Positions 51,917 to 60,699 of a DNA stretch of 64,000 nt are shown one piece after another. Source of the stretch: Nocardia inohanensis NBRC 100128 (GTDB taxonomy: Bacteria; Actinomycetota; Actinomycetes; Mycobacteriales; Mycobacteriaceae); assembly GCF_001612945.1 (NCBI RefSeq), contig NZ_BDBK01000001.1, forward strand, positions 1,178,001 through 1,242,000. The letters are read 5' to 3'. Under the pieces are notes generated by a model that was given only the letters and a program-made list of their open reading frames with translations, did not search any database and had not been told where the DNA came from. Made by a program: the position numbers and the translations under genes. The stretch's first letter is position 1. Each line of letters starts with the position of its first letter.

Positions 51917-53323
51917 GTGCGGCGACTGCGGCGTGCGCTGGAGACAGCGACTGTGGGTGTGGCGGCGGCGGTGGCCGGGCTGACCGTCATGGTGCCGATC
52001 GATCCGACGGTCGGCGTATCGCAGGAATCCTCGGCCTGGGTGGACCTGGCGGTGTTCAACGTGCCGCGCGCGACCCTGGCCGCGGCCTTCGTGACGGTGC
52101 TGGCGGCGGTCTGCATCGTGATGGCCAGCGATGCGGTCGGCTGGGTGGTGGTGGCGCTCGGCGCGGGCGGCCTGCTGATCGATCAGGTGCTGTGGAGCAA
52201 CGAGGTCGGCTCGCAATCGCTGCTCACCTGGATCGACTCGGTGCTGGCCGGCATGCTGATGGGCACCGTCGGCACCCTGGCCTGGCATCGGAGATCCACC
52301 GCGAGCGCCTTCCTGTTCGGCGCCATGAGCGGCATTCTGGTCGGCGATTTCACCCCGGCTCCGGCCCCGGGTCACGCGCCTTCGCGACTCGATCGCTTCC
52401 TGCTGGACACGCCGACCATCGGGCTGACCGCACTGCTGGTCGTCGCGGCGGGCGTCTGCGCGCTGGGGCTGCGGCATCGAGCCGCGGTGGTGCGCAAGCT
52501 GGTCGATGTGATCCCGCTGCGGCCGGTGGTGGTCGCGGGCATCGTGTTCCCGACGATCCTGCTCACCTCGGAGTGGTTCGCGCGCAACGGCCGCGACCTG
52601 CGGGTGCTGATCCTGGGGGTGCTGGTGCTCGTCCTGGTATCGGTGGTCGGCGCGTTCATCCTGCCGGGCCGCGACGGGGTGCTCCTGCTGCTGCTGGTCG
52701 CCTACGCCGCCGCCGGGAGCACGCCGGTGACCGTGCCCCGGCCGGATTGGGCGGTGCTGCTTTTCGTCGCCATGGTGGGATCGGGCCTGGCCACCGGATA
52801 CCGGCGCGGTCTGCCGCTGATCGCGGCGGGATTGACCGCGCTGCTGGCCGCGGCATCCATCGTGACCGTGCTGACCGGCGCGCACGGGACGTTCACCGCC
52901 GTGGTGAGCGGCATGGCGGTGGCGTTCGTGGGCGGTTACTGTCTCGGTGCGGCGACCCCGCTGTTCCCCTCGGTTCCGCCGCTGTGCATCGCCGTGCTGT
53001 TCGTGCCGTCGGCGGCGGTTGCCTTGTGGGGCAGGGATTTCGACCGAATCGCTTATTCGCCGAGCTGGTACCGGCCCGCCGAACCCGCCCATGCCATCGC
53101 GCCCGGTCTGGTCGCGCTGGCGATCACCGTGGGCTGCGCCGCCGGTATCGCGCTGGTGTGCCGGGTGCGGCCGCGCACCAAGGAGGCGATTCGCGACCGC
53201 TGGGCCCGCATGCAGGCGGATTCGGTGCATCCCGGCGCGATGACCTTCGCTGACGGCCGGTTGCCGGCCTACCTGACGCCGAGGCGGGATGCGGCCAGCT
53301 GGACGAGAAGGTCCAGGGTGTAA
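51917..53323 (+). CDS. hypothetical polytopic membrane protein
   Basis: A 468-residue protein with about 12 predicted hydrophobic segments between residue 8 and 425 and a short basic C-terminal tail. I recognise no domain. Start is GTG 51917. Its 3' end overlaps the convergent TetR gene by 55 bp; the overlap covers the tail that follows the last membrane segment, so the natural end may be real but untidy. Confidence 0.75.
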   Translation: MRRLRRALETATVGVAAAVAGLTVMVPIDPTVGVSQESSAWVDLAVFNVPRATLAAAFVTVLAAVCIVMASDAVGWVVVALGAGGLLIDQVLWSNEVGSQSLLTWIDSVLAGMLMGTVGTLAWHRRSTASAFLFGAMSGILVGDFTPAPAPGHAPSRLDRFLLDTPTIGLTALLVVAAGVCALGLRHRAAVVRKLVDVIPLRPVVVAGIVFPTILLTSEWFARNGRDLRVLILGVLVLVLVSVVGAFILPGRDGVLLLLLVAYAAAGSTPVTVPRPDWAVLLFVAMVGSGLATGYRRGLPLIAAGLTALLAAASIVTVLTGAHGTFTAVVSGMAVAFVGGYCLGAATPLFPSVPPLCIAVLFVPSAAVALWGRDFDRIAYSPSWYRPAEPAHAIAPGLVALAITVGCAAGIALVCRVRPRTKEAIRDRWARMQADSVHPGAMTFADGRLPAYLTPRRDAASWTRRSRV

Positions 53324-53961
53324 TCGAATTCGCGATCGCGGTCGAAGCGCGCCAGATGCGGTGCGGCGCGGGCGATCTGCGGCAGCCCCGAGTCCTCCAG
53401 GGTGCGGCGGCGCTGGGCGATGCCGGCGGTGTCGCCGGTGCCGAAGGTCGGTCCCGCCGAGACCTCCCGCAGCAGGGTGCCGATCAGCGCGGCCAGCAGG
53501 GTGCGCAGCAGATGCACGGCCTCCTCGGGGGAACCGCCGTGCGCGCACAGCACCGACAGCACGGCCTCGGTGGGCGCGAGTCCGCCGGACGAGGCCAGTT
53601 GCCGGGTCAGCACCAAGGTCGCGGCCTCGGGGTGGGCGAGGGTGACGCGGCGGAATTCCTGCGCCAGCGCGCGCAGGTCGGCATCGAGAGACCCTGTCGG
53701 CGTTGGCATTCGGAGCTGTTCGAGGAGGTGCTCGGCGACGGCGTCGAGCAGATCGTCCTTGCCGTCCACGTGGTGGTAGAGGCTCTTGGCGTCCACACCG
53801 AGCACCCGGCTCACCGACCGCATGCTCACCGCCGCAATGCCTTCGGCGTCGATCACCGCGAGCGCGGCGGCCTGAATCGCGGCGCGGGACAGCTGCGCTT
53901 CGGCTTTGGGGGGCCGCCCGCGGCGCGGGGGAGAGGCGACGGGACCGGTCATGGCGTTCAT
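53269..53961 (-). CDS. TetR/AcrR family transcriptional regulator with C-terminal TetR_C-type domain
   Basis: A 230-residue TetR protein. A disordered PPRRGRPPKAEA leader precedes the helix-turn-helix AALAVIDAEGIAAVSMRSVSRVLGVDAKSLYHHVDGKDDLL (about 32-72), which is close to that of tetracycline-repressor-type proteins. Start is ATG 53961 or 53952. Tandem palindromes at 53982-54030 lie directly upstream, shared with the divergent SnoaL gene. Confidence 0.93.
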   Translation of the reverse strand: MNAMTGPVASPPRRGRPPKAEAQLSRAAIQAAALAVIDAEGIAAVSMRSVSRVLGVDAKSLYHHVDGKDDLLDAVAEHLLEQLRMPTPTGSLDADLRALAQEFRRVTLAHPEAATLVLTRQLASSGGLAPTEAVLSVLCAHGGSPEEAVHLLRTLLAALIGTLLREVSAGPTFGTGDTAGIAQRRRTLEDSGLPQIARAAPHLARFDRDREFDYTLDLLVQLAASRLGVR

Positions 53962-53981
53962 TCTTCACCACCCTTGCTTAT

Positions 53982-54030
53982 TTCCACGGTGTGGGTTTAC
54001 TCTACCGAATATTCCCACGCCGTGGGTTTA
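53982..54030. promoter_or_regulatory. tandem operators of the TetR at 53269
   Basis: Two similar sites, TTCCACGGTGTGGGTTTA at 53982-53999 and TTCCCACGCCGTGGGTTTA at 54012-54030, each a small palindrome CCAC-N3-GTGG, 30 bp apart centre to centre. They sit between the TetR start and the SnoaL start, fitting autorepression and control of SnoaL/MBL. Confidence 0.65.
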
Positions 54031-54055
54031 TTAGTCGAGTGCTCCGGAGTCCGCC

Positions 54056-54607
54056 ATGACCGACCGTTTCGCCATTCCGTCCGCCGAGGTGCTGCATGCC
54101 CGGGAGCGGCTGGTCCTGGACCATTTCCACGACGAGGTGCGGCAGGATTGGGACGATGTGCTCGCGACCTTCCCGCATCCGCACTACGAGATCATTCCGA
54201 CGCTGACGGTCCACGACGGCGACCGCGCGGTCCGCGAGTATTACCACGACACCCGCGTCGCCTTCCCGGATCAGGACCACGAGATCATCGCGCTGCGGCA
54301 CAGCGCGGACGCGGTCATCGTCGAATTCTGGCTGCTGGGCACACATTTGGGCCCGCTGGGGCAGATCCCGGCCACCGGCGGCCGCCATCGCACCCGGATG
54401 ACCGCGTACTTCGTGTTCGACGAGAACGAGAACCTCACCGTCGAACGCATCTACTTCGACACCCTCTCGATGCTCAAACAACTCATCGGCGGGCTGAACC
54501 TGCGCGACCCGCGCACCTGGCCGCTGGCGATCCGAGCACTCCGCGGATTGCTCGCCATGTCCAGCACGCCCGACCCGCTGCTGGTGAACACGCCGGTCGC
54601 CGGATGA
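54056..54607 (+). CDS. SnoaL-like (nuclear transport factor 2 fold) protein
   Basis: A 183-residue protein with a SnoaL-like fold in about residues 25-135: NPHYEI...DRAVREYYHDTRVAFPDQDHEIIALRHSADAVIVEFWLLGTHLG. The His/Asp pairs could be catalytic in a polyketide-cyclase-like or hydrolase reaction; none is proven. The C-terminal helix is a small addition. It overlaps the next gene by 4 bp. Confidence 0.85.
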   Translation: MTDRFAIPSAEVLHARERLVLDHFHDEVRQDWDDVLATFPHPHYEIIPTLTVHDGDRAVREYYHDTRVAFPDQDHEIIALRHSADAVIVEFWLLGTHLGPLGQIPATGGRHRTRMTAYFVFDENENLTVERIYFDTLSMLKQLIGGLNLRDPRTWPLAIRALRGLLAMSSTPDPLLVNTPVAG

Positions 54608-55407
54608 AGATCCATCACCTCAACTGCGGCACCATGCATCCGCCCGCCACACCCGGCGGCCTGGTGTGCCATGTGCTGCTGGTGGAGACCGGAAACGGAC
54701 TGGCACTGGTCGATTCGGGCCTCGGCCTGCGCGATGCCGAAACCCCGGCCTCGCGCTTCGGTCCCGCACGGCATTACGTCCGCCCTGTATTCGATCCGGC
54801 CGAGGCGGCGATCAACCGGGTCCGCGAACTCGGCTACGACCCGCGCGACGTCCGGCACATCGTGCTCACCCACTTCGATGCCGACCATGTCGGTGGCCTC
54901 GCCGACTTCCCTTGGGCCCAAGTGCATCTCACCGGCGCGGAGGCGTCGGCGGCCCGGCGGCCCCGCACCTTCGCCGAGCGCGCCCGGTACCTGCCCGCGT
55001 CCCGGGCGCACGGGCCGCGGCTCGTCGAATACGAACCGGCGGCGGGGGAGTCGTGGCGTGGATTCCCGCGCGCCGCGGAGCTCACCGGTATCGCCGCCGG
55101 CATCGTGCTGATCAGCCTGCCCGGCCACAGCCGCGGCCATGCCGCCGTCGCGGTGGACGCCGGCGAGCGCTGGATCCTGCACGCCGGCGACGCGTTCGAT
55201 CACCACGGCCAGCTCGACGGCACCGGTTGCGCGCCCAGGGCGCTCACCGCGATGGAGCGCCTCGTCGCCTCCGACTGGTCACTGGTGGAGGCCAATCACG
55301 CACGGCTGAAAGAGATCTGGGCCGCGGCCGACCCTGATCTGCTGCTGGTGAACGCGCACGACCCCTATTTGTTCTCGGCCGCTTCGGAGTCCGGCGTGCG
55401 GCGATAG
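54604..55407 (+). CDS. MBL-fold metallo-hydrolase
   Basis: A 267-residue metallo-beta-lactamase-fold protein. The metal motif is THFDADHVGG (about 94-103, H-x-D-x-D-H), the second histidine LPGHSRGH (near 178) and the third aspartate in LHAGDAF (near 198). The family includes lactonases (AHL) and other hydrolases. ATG 54604 overlaps the SnoaL stop. Its 3' end overlaps the convergent TetR gene by 43 bp. Confidence 0.93.
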   Translation: MKIHHLNCGTMHPPATPGGLVCHVLLVETGNGLALVDSGLGLRDAETPASRFGPARHYVRPVFDPAEAAINRVRELGYDPRDVRHIVLTHFDADHVGGLADFPWAQVHLTGAEASAARRPRTFAERARYLPASRAHGPRLVEYEPAAGESWRGFPRAAELTGIAAGIVLISLPGHSRGHAAVAVDAGERWILHAGDAFDHHGQLDGTGCAPRALTAMERLVASDWSLVEANHARLKEIWAAADPDLLLVNAHDPYLFSAASESGVRR

Positions 55408-56039
55408 GGCGCGGCGATCTCCGGGCTGAGCGGCGGTGTGCCACCCGCCTCCCGTCGCTGCACGGCCGCGGCCGCCTCGGGTTCGTTATTGGCGGTGAGG
55501 CGGTAGACCGCGCGCTCGAGGATCGGCAGCACCTGGGCTACTCGGAGGGTGCCGTCGGCGCACTGGCCCAGTAGCGAGAAGGTCATGTTCGACAGCACGA
55601 CCGCGATGTCCTGGAGATACTGCGGATCGGCCCCGCCCAGTACCGCGGCCGCGATGGGCAGCACCGCATCGAGGCCGTGATTGTCGAGGCGCTGTGATCC
55701 CGGGCCGACGCGTGCCCGGTGGTACGCCTCGAGCATGATCGGATGCCGTTCCCACGGCTCGAACACGTGCCGCGTCACCCGCATCAGGCCCGCGTACACC
55801 GTCTCGCCCGGCGGCGGGGATTCCATTGCCACATAGATGTTCTCCTCCATCCACCGCTCGATCGCCGACACGATCAATTCGTCGCGCGTCGGGAACAGCT
55901 TGTAGATGGTGGTCAGCGAAACCCGTGCCCGCCGGGCCACTTCGCGCAGTTGCACGGCGTCGTAGCCGTCGGCTTCGAGCAGCGCGCGCACCACATCGAT
56001 GATCCGGGCGCGCAAAGCCTCTTCCGTCTCCCTGCTCAT
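55365..56039 (-). CDS. TetR/AcrR family transcriptional regulator
   Basis: A 224-residue TetR protein: helix-turn-helix RIIDVVRALLEADGYDAVQLREVARRARVSLTTIYKLFPTRDELI (about 12-56). It lies divergent from the lipase and cholesterol oxidase genes, with tandem palindromes between them, so it probably represses them and itself. The binding sites have the GTTAC half-site form. Confidence 0.93.
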   Translation of the reverse strand: MSRETEEALRARIIDVVRALLEADGYDAVQLREVARRARVSLTTIYKLFPTRDELIVSAIERWMEENIYVAMESPPPGETVYAGLMRVTRHVFEPWERHPIMLEAYHRARVGPGSQRLDNHGLDAVLPIAAAVLGGADPQYLQDIAVVLSNMTFSLLGQCADGTLRVAQVLPILERAVYRLTANNEPEAAAAVQRREAGGTPPLSPEIAAPYRRTPDSEAAENK

Positions 56040-56047
56040 CCCGCTAC

Positions 56048-56080
56048 AGTAACGCCGTTACTTGAGTAACCGAGTTACTC
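56048..56080. promoter_or_regulatory. tandem perfect palindromes, probable operators of TetR 55365
   Basis: AGTAAC-GCC-GTTACT at 56048-56062 and GAGTAAC-CGA-GTTACTC at 56064-56080, each a perfect inverted repeat with a 3-nt centre, one base apart. They lie 9 bp before the TetR start and 50 bp before the lipase ATG. Confidence 0.75.
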
Positions 56081-56129
56081 ATCGTGCCTCGCCGGGTGTC
56101 GCCGGGCGAGTTCGCAGAGAAAGAACACG

Positions 56130-57461
56130 ATGCCTGGACAGCAGAATCGGTCCCTGCCGCGCCGGCGGCCGATCGCCCGCGCGTGGACGCTGGCCGCCAC
56201 GATCGGCCTCGCGATCGCCGCCACCTGTGCGGCGGTCGCGCCGGTGAGCGGCGAACCGGTCGACGACTTCTATCAGCCGCCGGCCCAATTCGATACCGCG
56301 CCCGGTGCGGTGATCAAGACGGCGAGCATGCCGGTGTACACCGCACAGCCGGGTTCCGACGGGGCCTGGCCGATTCCGGCGCAGCGGGTCATGTACACCT
56401 CCCGCACCCAGGACGACAGCCCGGTGGCGGTGACCGGCACCTTCATCGACGCGAGCCAGCCGTGGCGGGGGTCGGGGCCGCGCCCGACCGTGCTCATCGC
56501 GCCCGGCACCGTCGGGCAGGGGGATCAGTGCGCGCTGTCGCTGGCCTTCTCGACCGGGATTTACGCCGCGGTGACGCCACCGACCTTCTCGGCGAATCAG
56601 GAAGCGCTGGCGGCGGTGGCGTGGAATTCGCTCGGCGCGCGCGTTTTCGTCACCGACTACATCGGGATGGGGACCCCGGGCATCCACACCTATGCCAACC
56701 GGATCGAGGAGGCGCACGCCGTGCTCGATGCCGCGCGGGCAGCGAATGCGTTGTCCGGCACCGGGAATGACACCCCGCTCGCGTTCTGGGGGTACTCGCA
56801 GGGTGGCGGCGCGAGTGCCGCGGCGGCCGAGATGCAGCCGAGCTATGCGCCGGAACTGAATCTGAAGGGGACCTGGGCGGGAGCGCCGACCGCCGATCTG
56901 TCGGCGATCCTGGATCGTATCGAGGGCAGCCTGATCGGGGGAGCGGTCGGGTACGCGCTCAACGGTTTCCTGGCGCGCTATCCGGAATTGCACGGCGAGT
57001 TCGACGCGCGGATCAACGCGGCGGGGCGCGGCCTGCTCGACGAGCTGGCCAACGGCTGTATCGGCGACATGATCCTGAAGCACCCGTTCCTGCGCACGCC
57101 CGCGTTCACCGCCGATCAGCGGCCGCTGGTGGATCACATGCGTGAAATCCCGGCTGTCGGAAAGATATTGGCGCAGCAGCGGACCGGATCGCTGACTCCC
57201 GCCAGCCCGGTGCTGATCACCAGCGGCAGCAATGACGACACCGTCCCGTACGCGCAGGCCCGGCAACTCGCGACCGACTGGTGCGGCGCCGGTGCCACCG
57301 TCACCTTCCGCACCAACGAGCTGCCGCCGATCCTCTACGGCACCACCATCCCGAACCATTTCGGCCCGGAGCTGATCGACGGGTTCGGAACCAACAGTGC
57401 GGTCAGGTATCTCGTGGACCGGCTCGACGGGAAGCCCGTGCAGGGCTGCACCTTCGACTGA
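56130..57461 (+). CDS. secreted lipase family protein
   Basis: A 443-residue protein of the secretory lipase (LIP) family. A signal peptide (about residues 1-41) ends before EPVDDFYQPPA. The nucleophile motif is GYSQGG (about 224-229), the acid in GSNDDTVPY (near 373) and the histidine in NHFGPE (near 409). It would cleave esters, possibly sterol esters or triglycerides, outside the cell, next to a cholesterol oxidase. Confidence 0.93.
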   Translation: MPGQQNRSLPRRRPIARAWTLAATIGLAIAATCAAVAPVSGEPVDDFYQPPAQFDTAPGAVIKTASMPVYTAQPGSDGAWPIPAQRVMYTSRTQDDSPVAVTGTFIDASQPWRGSGPRPTVLIAPGTVGQGDQCALSLAFSTGIYAAVTPPTFSANQEALAAVAWNSLGARVFVTDYIGMGTPGIHTYANRIEEAHAVLDAARAANALSGTGNDTPLAFWGYSQGGGASAAAAEMQPSYAPELNLKGTWAGAPTADLSAILDRIEGSLIGGAVGYALNGFLARYPELHGEFDARINAAGRGLLDELANGCIGDMILKHPFLRTPAFTADQRPLVDHMREIPAVGKILAQQRTGSLTPASPVLITSGSNDDTVPYAQARQLATDWCGAGATVTFRTNELPPILYGTTIPNHFGPELIDGFGTNSAVRYLVDRLDGKPVQGCTFD

Positions 57462-57491
57462 CCCGTCCCGCTCGAATCTCGAAGGTCTCAC

Positions 57492-59087
57492 ATGTCAGAT
57501 ATTTCGCGCCGCTCGCTGCTGACCGGCGTCGCGGCCTCCGCCGCACTGCTCGCCGGTACCCGGCTCGGTAATTCCCGGCCCGGAATCGCGGCGCGGGTCA
57601 ACGATATTCCGCTCACCCGGGAAGAGCATCGGGTCGTGGTCGTCGGGTCCGGATTCGGCGGCGGCGTAGCGGCTTTGCGACTGGCCGAGGCGGGTGTGCC
57701 CGTGCTGCTGCTCGAACGCGGCATGCGCTGGCCGACCGGCCCGAATTCCCGGACCTTCCCGAAGGCCACGGACCCGGACAAGCGCATGCTGTGGCATCGG
57801 TCGAGTCCCGAACTGTTCGGCAGGCCGGTGGTCTTCGAACCGTACGCCGGTCTGGTCGAGGCCGTTCCGGGCGAGAACATGACCGCCTTGTGCGCGGCGG
57901 GGCTGGGCGGCGGATCCCTTGTCTATCAAGGCATGTCGCTACAACCCTCGGAGGAGGTCTTCGCCGCGCACTTCCCGGCCGGCCTGGACTGGGCCTCGAT
58001 GGACAGCGTGTACTACCCCCGCGTGGCGCGCATGCTGGGCCTGGCCGTCGCCCCCGACGAGCTCGTCGACTCCGAGAACTACCGTGTGGCACGGGTTTTC
58101 GCCGAGCATGTGCGGCGCGCGGGCCTGCCGCTGTCGAAGATCCCCATGCCCATCGACTGGAATTTCGCGCTGGCGGAATTGCGCGGCGAGATGACTCCGT
58201 CCTACACCAACGGTGACGGTTCACTGGGCGTGAACAACGGCGGCAAACACACCGTCGACGTCACCTATATCGCCGCCGCCGAGGCCACCGGCCGGGTCAC
58301 CGTCGAAACCCTGCACGAGGTCACCGATATCGAGCGCGCGCCGGACGGCCGCTGGATCGTGCACGTCGACCGCACCGACGCGTCCGGCGCCGTGCTGGAG
58401 AACAAGATCCTCACCACCGGCACGCTCATCCTCGCCGCCGGCAGCCTCAACACCACCCGCCTGCTGGTCCGTGCGCAAGGCCGCGGCCGAATCCCCGACC
58501 TCCCGGACGAACTGGGCCGCAACTGGGGCACCAACGCCGACCGCATCTACGTCTGGACCAGCCCGGCGGACGAATTCGGTTCCGCCCAAGGCGGTCCCGT
58601 CGTCTACGGCAGCAAGAACTGGTCCGATCCGCACGCCGCCCACACCGTCATCCAAGCCTCCATCCCACCCCTGTCCATGGACGCGAAATCCACCATGCTC
58701 GTCGGCTACGGCGTCAGCGCCGGGCGCGGTGAATTCCGCTACGACACCGCCACCGGCAACGCCACCCTGCACTGGCCCGCCGACGGCGACTCCTACATCC
58801 AGGACAACCACATCGGCCCGGCCGTGCGCCGTATCGCCGGCGACAGCAGCGCCCTCCTGGACACCAATACGCTCTTCCCGTCGACCTGGCATCCGCTGGG
58901 CGGCGCGAGCATGGGCACGGTCTGCGATCTCGACGGCCGGGTGCTCGGCCAGCGCGGGCTGTACGTCCTGGACGGCGCCCTCATGCCCGGCAACACCGCC
59001 GCCTGCAATCCGTCGATGACCATCGCCGCGGTCGCCGAACGCGCTCTCGGCCAACTGGTTTCGCAGGATGTGGGCCGCTCGATCTGA
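57492..59087 (+). CDS. choD: secreted cholesterol oxidase, GMC type
   Basis: A 531-residue flavoprotein of the GMC oxidoreductase family like the noncovalent cholesterol oxidase ChoA/ChoD. A twin-arginine signal (SRRSLLTGVAASAALLAG, 5-22), FAD motif VVVGSGFGGGVAALRLAE (49-66), and the catalytic His in WHPLGG and Asn in NPSMTI near the C-terminus are present. It oxidises 3-beta-hydroxysterols to 3-keto-4-enes. It follows the lipase by 30 bp. Confidence 0.93.
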   Translation: MSDISRRSLLTGVAASAALLAGTRLGNSRPGIAARVNDIPLTREEHRVVVVGSGFGGGVAALRLAEAGVPVLLLERGMRWPTGPNSRTFPKATDPDKRMLWHRSSPELFGRPVVFEPYAGLVEAVPGENMTALCAAGLGGGSLVYQGMSLQPSEEVFAAHFPAGLDWASMDSVYYPRVARMLGLAVAPDELVDSENYRVARVFAEHVRRAGLPLSKIPMPIDWNFALAELRGEMTPSYTNGDGSLGVNNGGKHTVDVTYIAAAEATGRVTVETLHEVTDIERAPDGRWIVHVDRTDASGAVLENKILTTGTLILAAGSLNTTRLLVRAQGRGRIPDLPDELGRNWGTNADRIYVWTSPADEFGSAQGGPVVYGSKNWSDPHAAHTVIQASIPPLSMDAKSTMLVGYGVSAGRGEFRYDTATGNATLHWPADGDSYIQDNHIGPAVRRIAGDSSALLDTNTLFPSTWHPLGGASMGTVCDLDGRVLGQRGLYVLDGALMPGNTAACNPSMTIAAVAERALGQLVSQDVGRSI

Positions 59088-59099
59088 CCGCGTCGCCGC

Positions 59100-60611
59100 C
59101 TATCCGGTCATCCGGCAGTCCTGCCCCGCGGACTGCGCCGCGACGCCGGTGGCCGGCGCAACGGTGGTGGCCGGAGTGGACGGGGCGGCGCTCGGCGGAG
59201 CCGCCTGATGTCCCGCGGACGACGCCTGCTCGCAGGGCGGGAGCAGTTCCTTCTCGACAAGGGAGCGGATCTGCTTCAGGGCGTCTTCACGCGAGCCCCG
59301 CGGCAGACCCTTGCCGATCGCATACTGGCCGGTGGCGCGCAGATCGGTGATCTTCAGTTCCTTGCATCCGCTCGGAAACTCGGAGGCCGGTGTGACGAGC
59401 TGTAGTTCGCCCGCACGGGTGACGCAGCCGATCTGCTCCACCTCGCGGCTCGAAAAGCCCAGGACCGAACCCGGCAGGCCACGCAGTATCACCACGCGGC
59501 TGTGGTCGGTGCCGACATAGTAGTTGCCGCGAATCACGCCGTAACCGACGAGCAGACCCACGGGAATACCGACGACCAGCAGCGCGGCGGCCGCGATCGT
59601 CAACCGCCGACGCCGGGATCTTCCGCGCTCGGGAGGCTGCGGATCCGATTGCCGCATAGCAGTTTTCGGGTGCGGCGCGACGGGTGCACGCACGGTGTCC
59701 GCCGGCGTGGCCGCACCCGTCCGTGCTGAGGCAGGTACGTTCGCCGGCGCCTCGATCGGCACCGGCGGCGGCGCGGGTGGCGCGAGGGCGCGGGTCAGGT
59801 CGGCGATCAGTGCTGCGCAGGTCGGATACCTGTCACCGGGGTTCTTGGCCAGCGCGGTGGCGATCACGGCGTCGACTCCGGCCGGCAGCTCCCGGCGCAG
59901 TGCCCGGGTCGCGGGCGGCGGTTCCATCAGATGGGCGCCGATCACCGCGGCCTGGTCGGCGCGTGCGAAAGGCGTTCGACCGGTGAGGAATTGGAACAGC
60001 GTGCAGCCGAGCGAGTAGATGTCGGCGCGATGGTCGGCGGGCTTGGCGGTGAACCGCTCGGGCGCGGCGTACGCGAAGGTGGCGCAGACACCGGAGAGGG
60101 TGACGGTGTCGTCGAGGGTGCGGGCGATACCGAAATCGGTGAGCACCGCGCGCCTGCCGTGCCGCGGATCGTGTTCGATCAGCAGGTTGGCGGGTTTGAC
60201 ATCGCGATGCTGGACGCCGCTGCGGTGTGCGTAGTCGAGGGCGTGCGCGGCATCGGCGATCAGGCTCACGGCCAGGTCGACCGGGAGACCGCCGGGCGCG
60301 TCGGCGAGTAGCCGGAGCGTGTCGCCGCCCGGAATGTGGCGCATGGACAACCAGAGCGCGCGATCGCCGGGCTCGCTGCGGTCGTAGACGGCCACGATGT
60401 TCGGATGCTCGAGCCGCGCCGCGACGGCCGCCTCCCGATCGAAGGCGGTGCGGCTGCGCGGATCGGCGGCGAGCGCGTCGTTGAGGACCTTCAGCGCGAC
60501 CTCGCGGTCGAGCCGGGGATGGCGGGCCAGATACACCGTCCCCATCCCGCCCGACCCGAGCGGCCGCACGATGGTGAATCCCGCGAACTCCGACCCCGAC
60601 GGCAACTCCAC
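59100..60611 (-). CDS. membrane serine/threonine protein kinase
   Basis: A 503-residue Pkn-type kinase. Gly loop GSGGMGTVYLARH (about 19-31), catalytic HRDVKPANLLI (about 136-146), DFGIARTLDD (about 158-167), a Pro/Ala-rich juxtamembrane part and one membrane segment (about 338-360). The extracellular part begins with RGNYYVGTDHSRVVILRGLPG, a stretch reminiscent of the external region of PstP-type phosphatases, and has no PASTA repeats. It ends 12 bp from the cholesterol oxidase (convergent). Start is GTG 60611. Confidence 0.93.
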   Translation of the reverse strand: MELPSGSEFAGFTIVRPLGSGGMGTVYLARHPRLDREVALKVLNDALAADPRSRTAFDREAAVAARLEHPNIVAVYDRSEPGDRALWLSMRHIPGGDTLRLLADAPGGLPVDLAVSLIADAAHALDYAHRSGVQHRDVKPANLLIEHDPRHGRRAVLTDFGIARTLDDTVTLSGVCATFAYAAPERFTAKPADHRADIYSLGCTLFQFLTGRTPFARADQAAVIGAHLMEPPPATRALRRELPAGVDAVIATALAKNPGDRYPTCAALIADLTRALAPPAPPPVPIEAPANVPASARTGAATPADTVRAPVAPHPKTAMRQSDPQPPERGRSRRRRLTIAAAALLVVGIPVGLLVGYGVIRGNYYVGTDHSRVVILRGLPGSVLGFSSREVEQIGCVTRAGELQLVTPASEFPSGCKELKITDLRATGQYAIGKGLPRGSREDALKQIRSLVEKELLPPCEQASSAGHQAAPPSAAPSTPATTVAPATGVAAQSAGQDCRMTG

Positions 60612-60699
60612 GATTACTCCCCCTGTGCACCTCCCCCGAGCCGGCCCTCGACCGGGGGGCGAAGCGAGAAGGATTCTCGCAGGGAATAACGTTCAGGTC

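Noticed and set aside
51608..53971. A 787-residue minus-strand ORF across the membrane protein and TetR genes
   Set aside because: It is Arg/His/Gln-rich shadow sequence without domains and runs antisense to a convincing polytopic membrane protein and through a TetR gene in another frame.
53356..54603. Long 5' extension in the frame of the MBL gene
   Set aside because: It runs antisense to the TetR gene and through SnoaL. The ATG at 54604 overlapping the SnoaL stop is the natural start.
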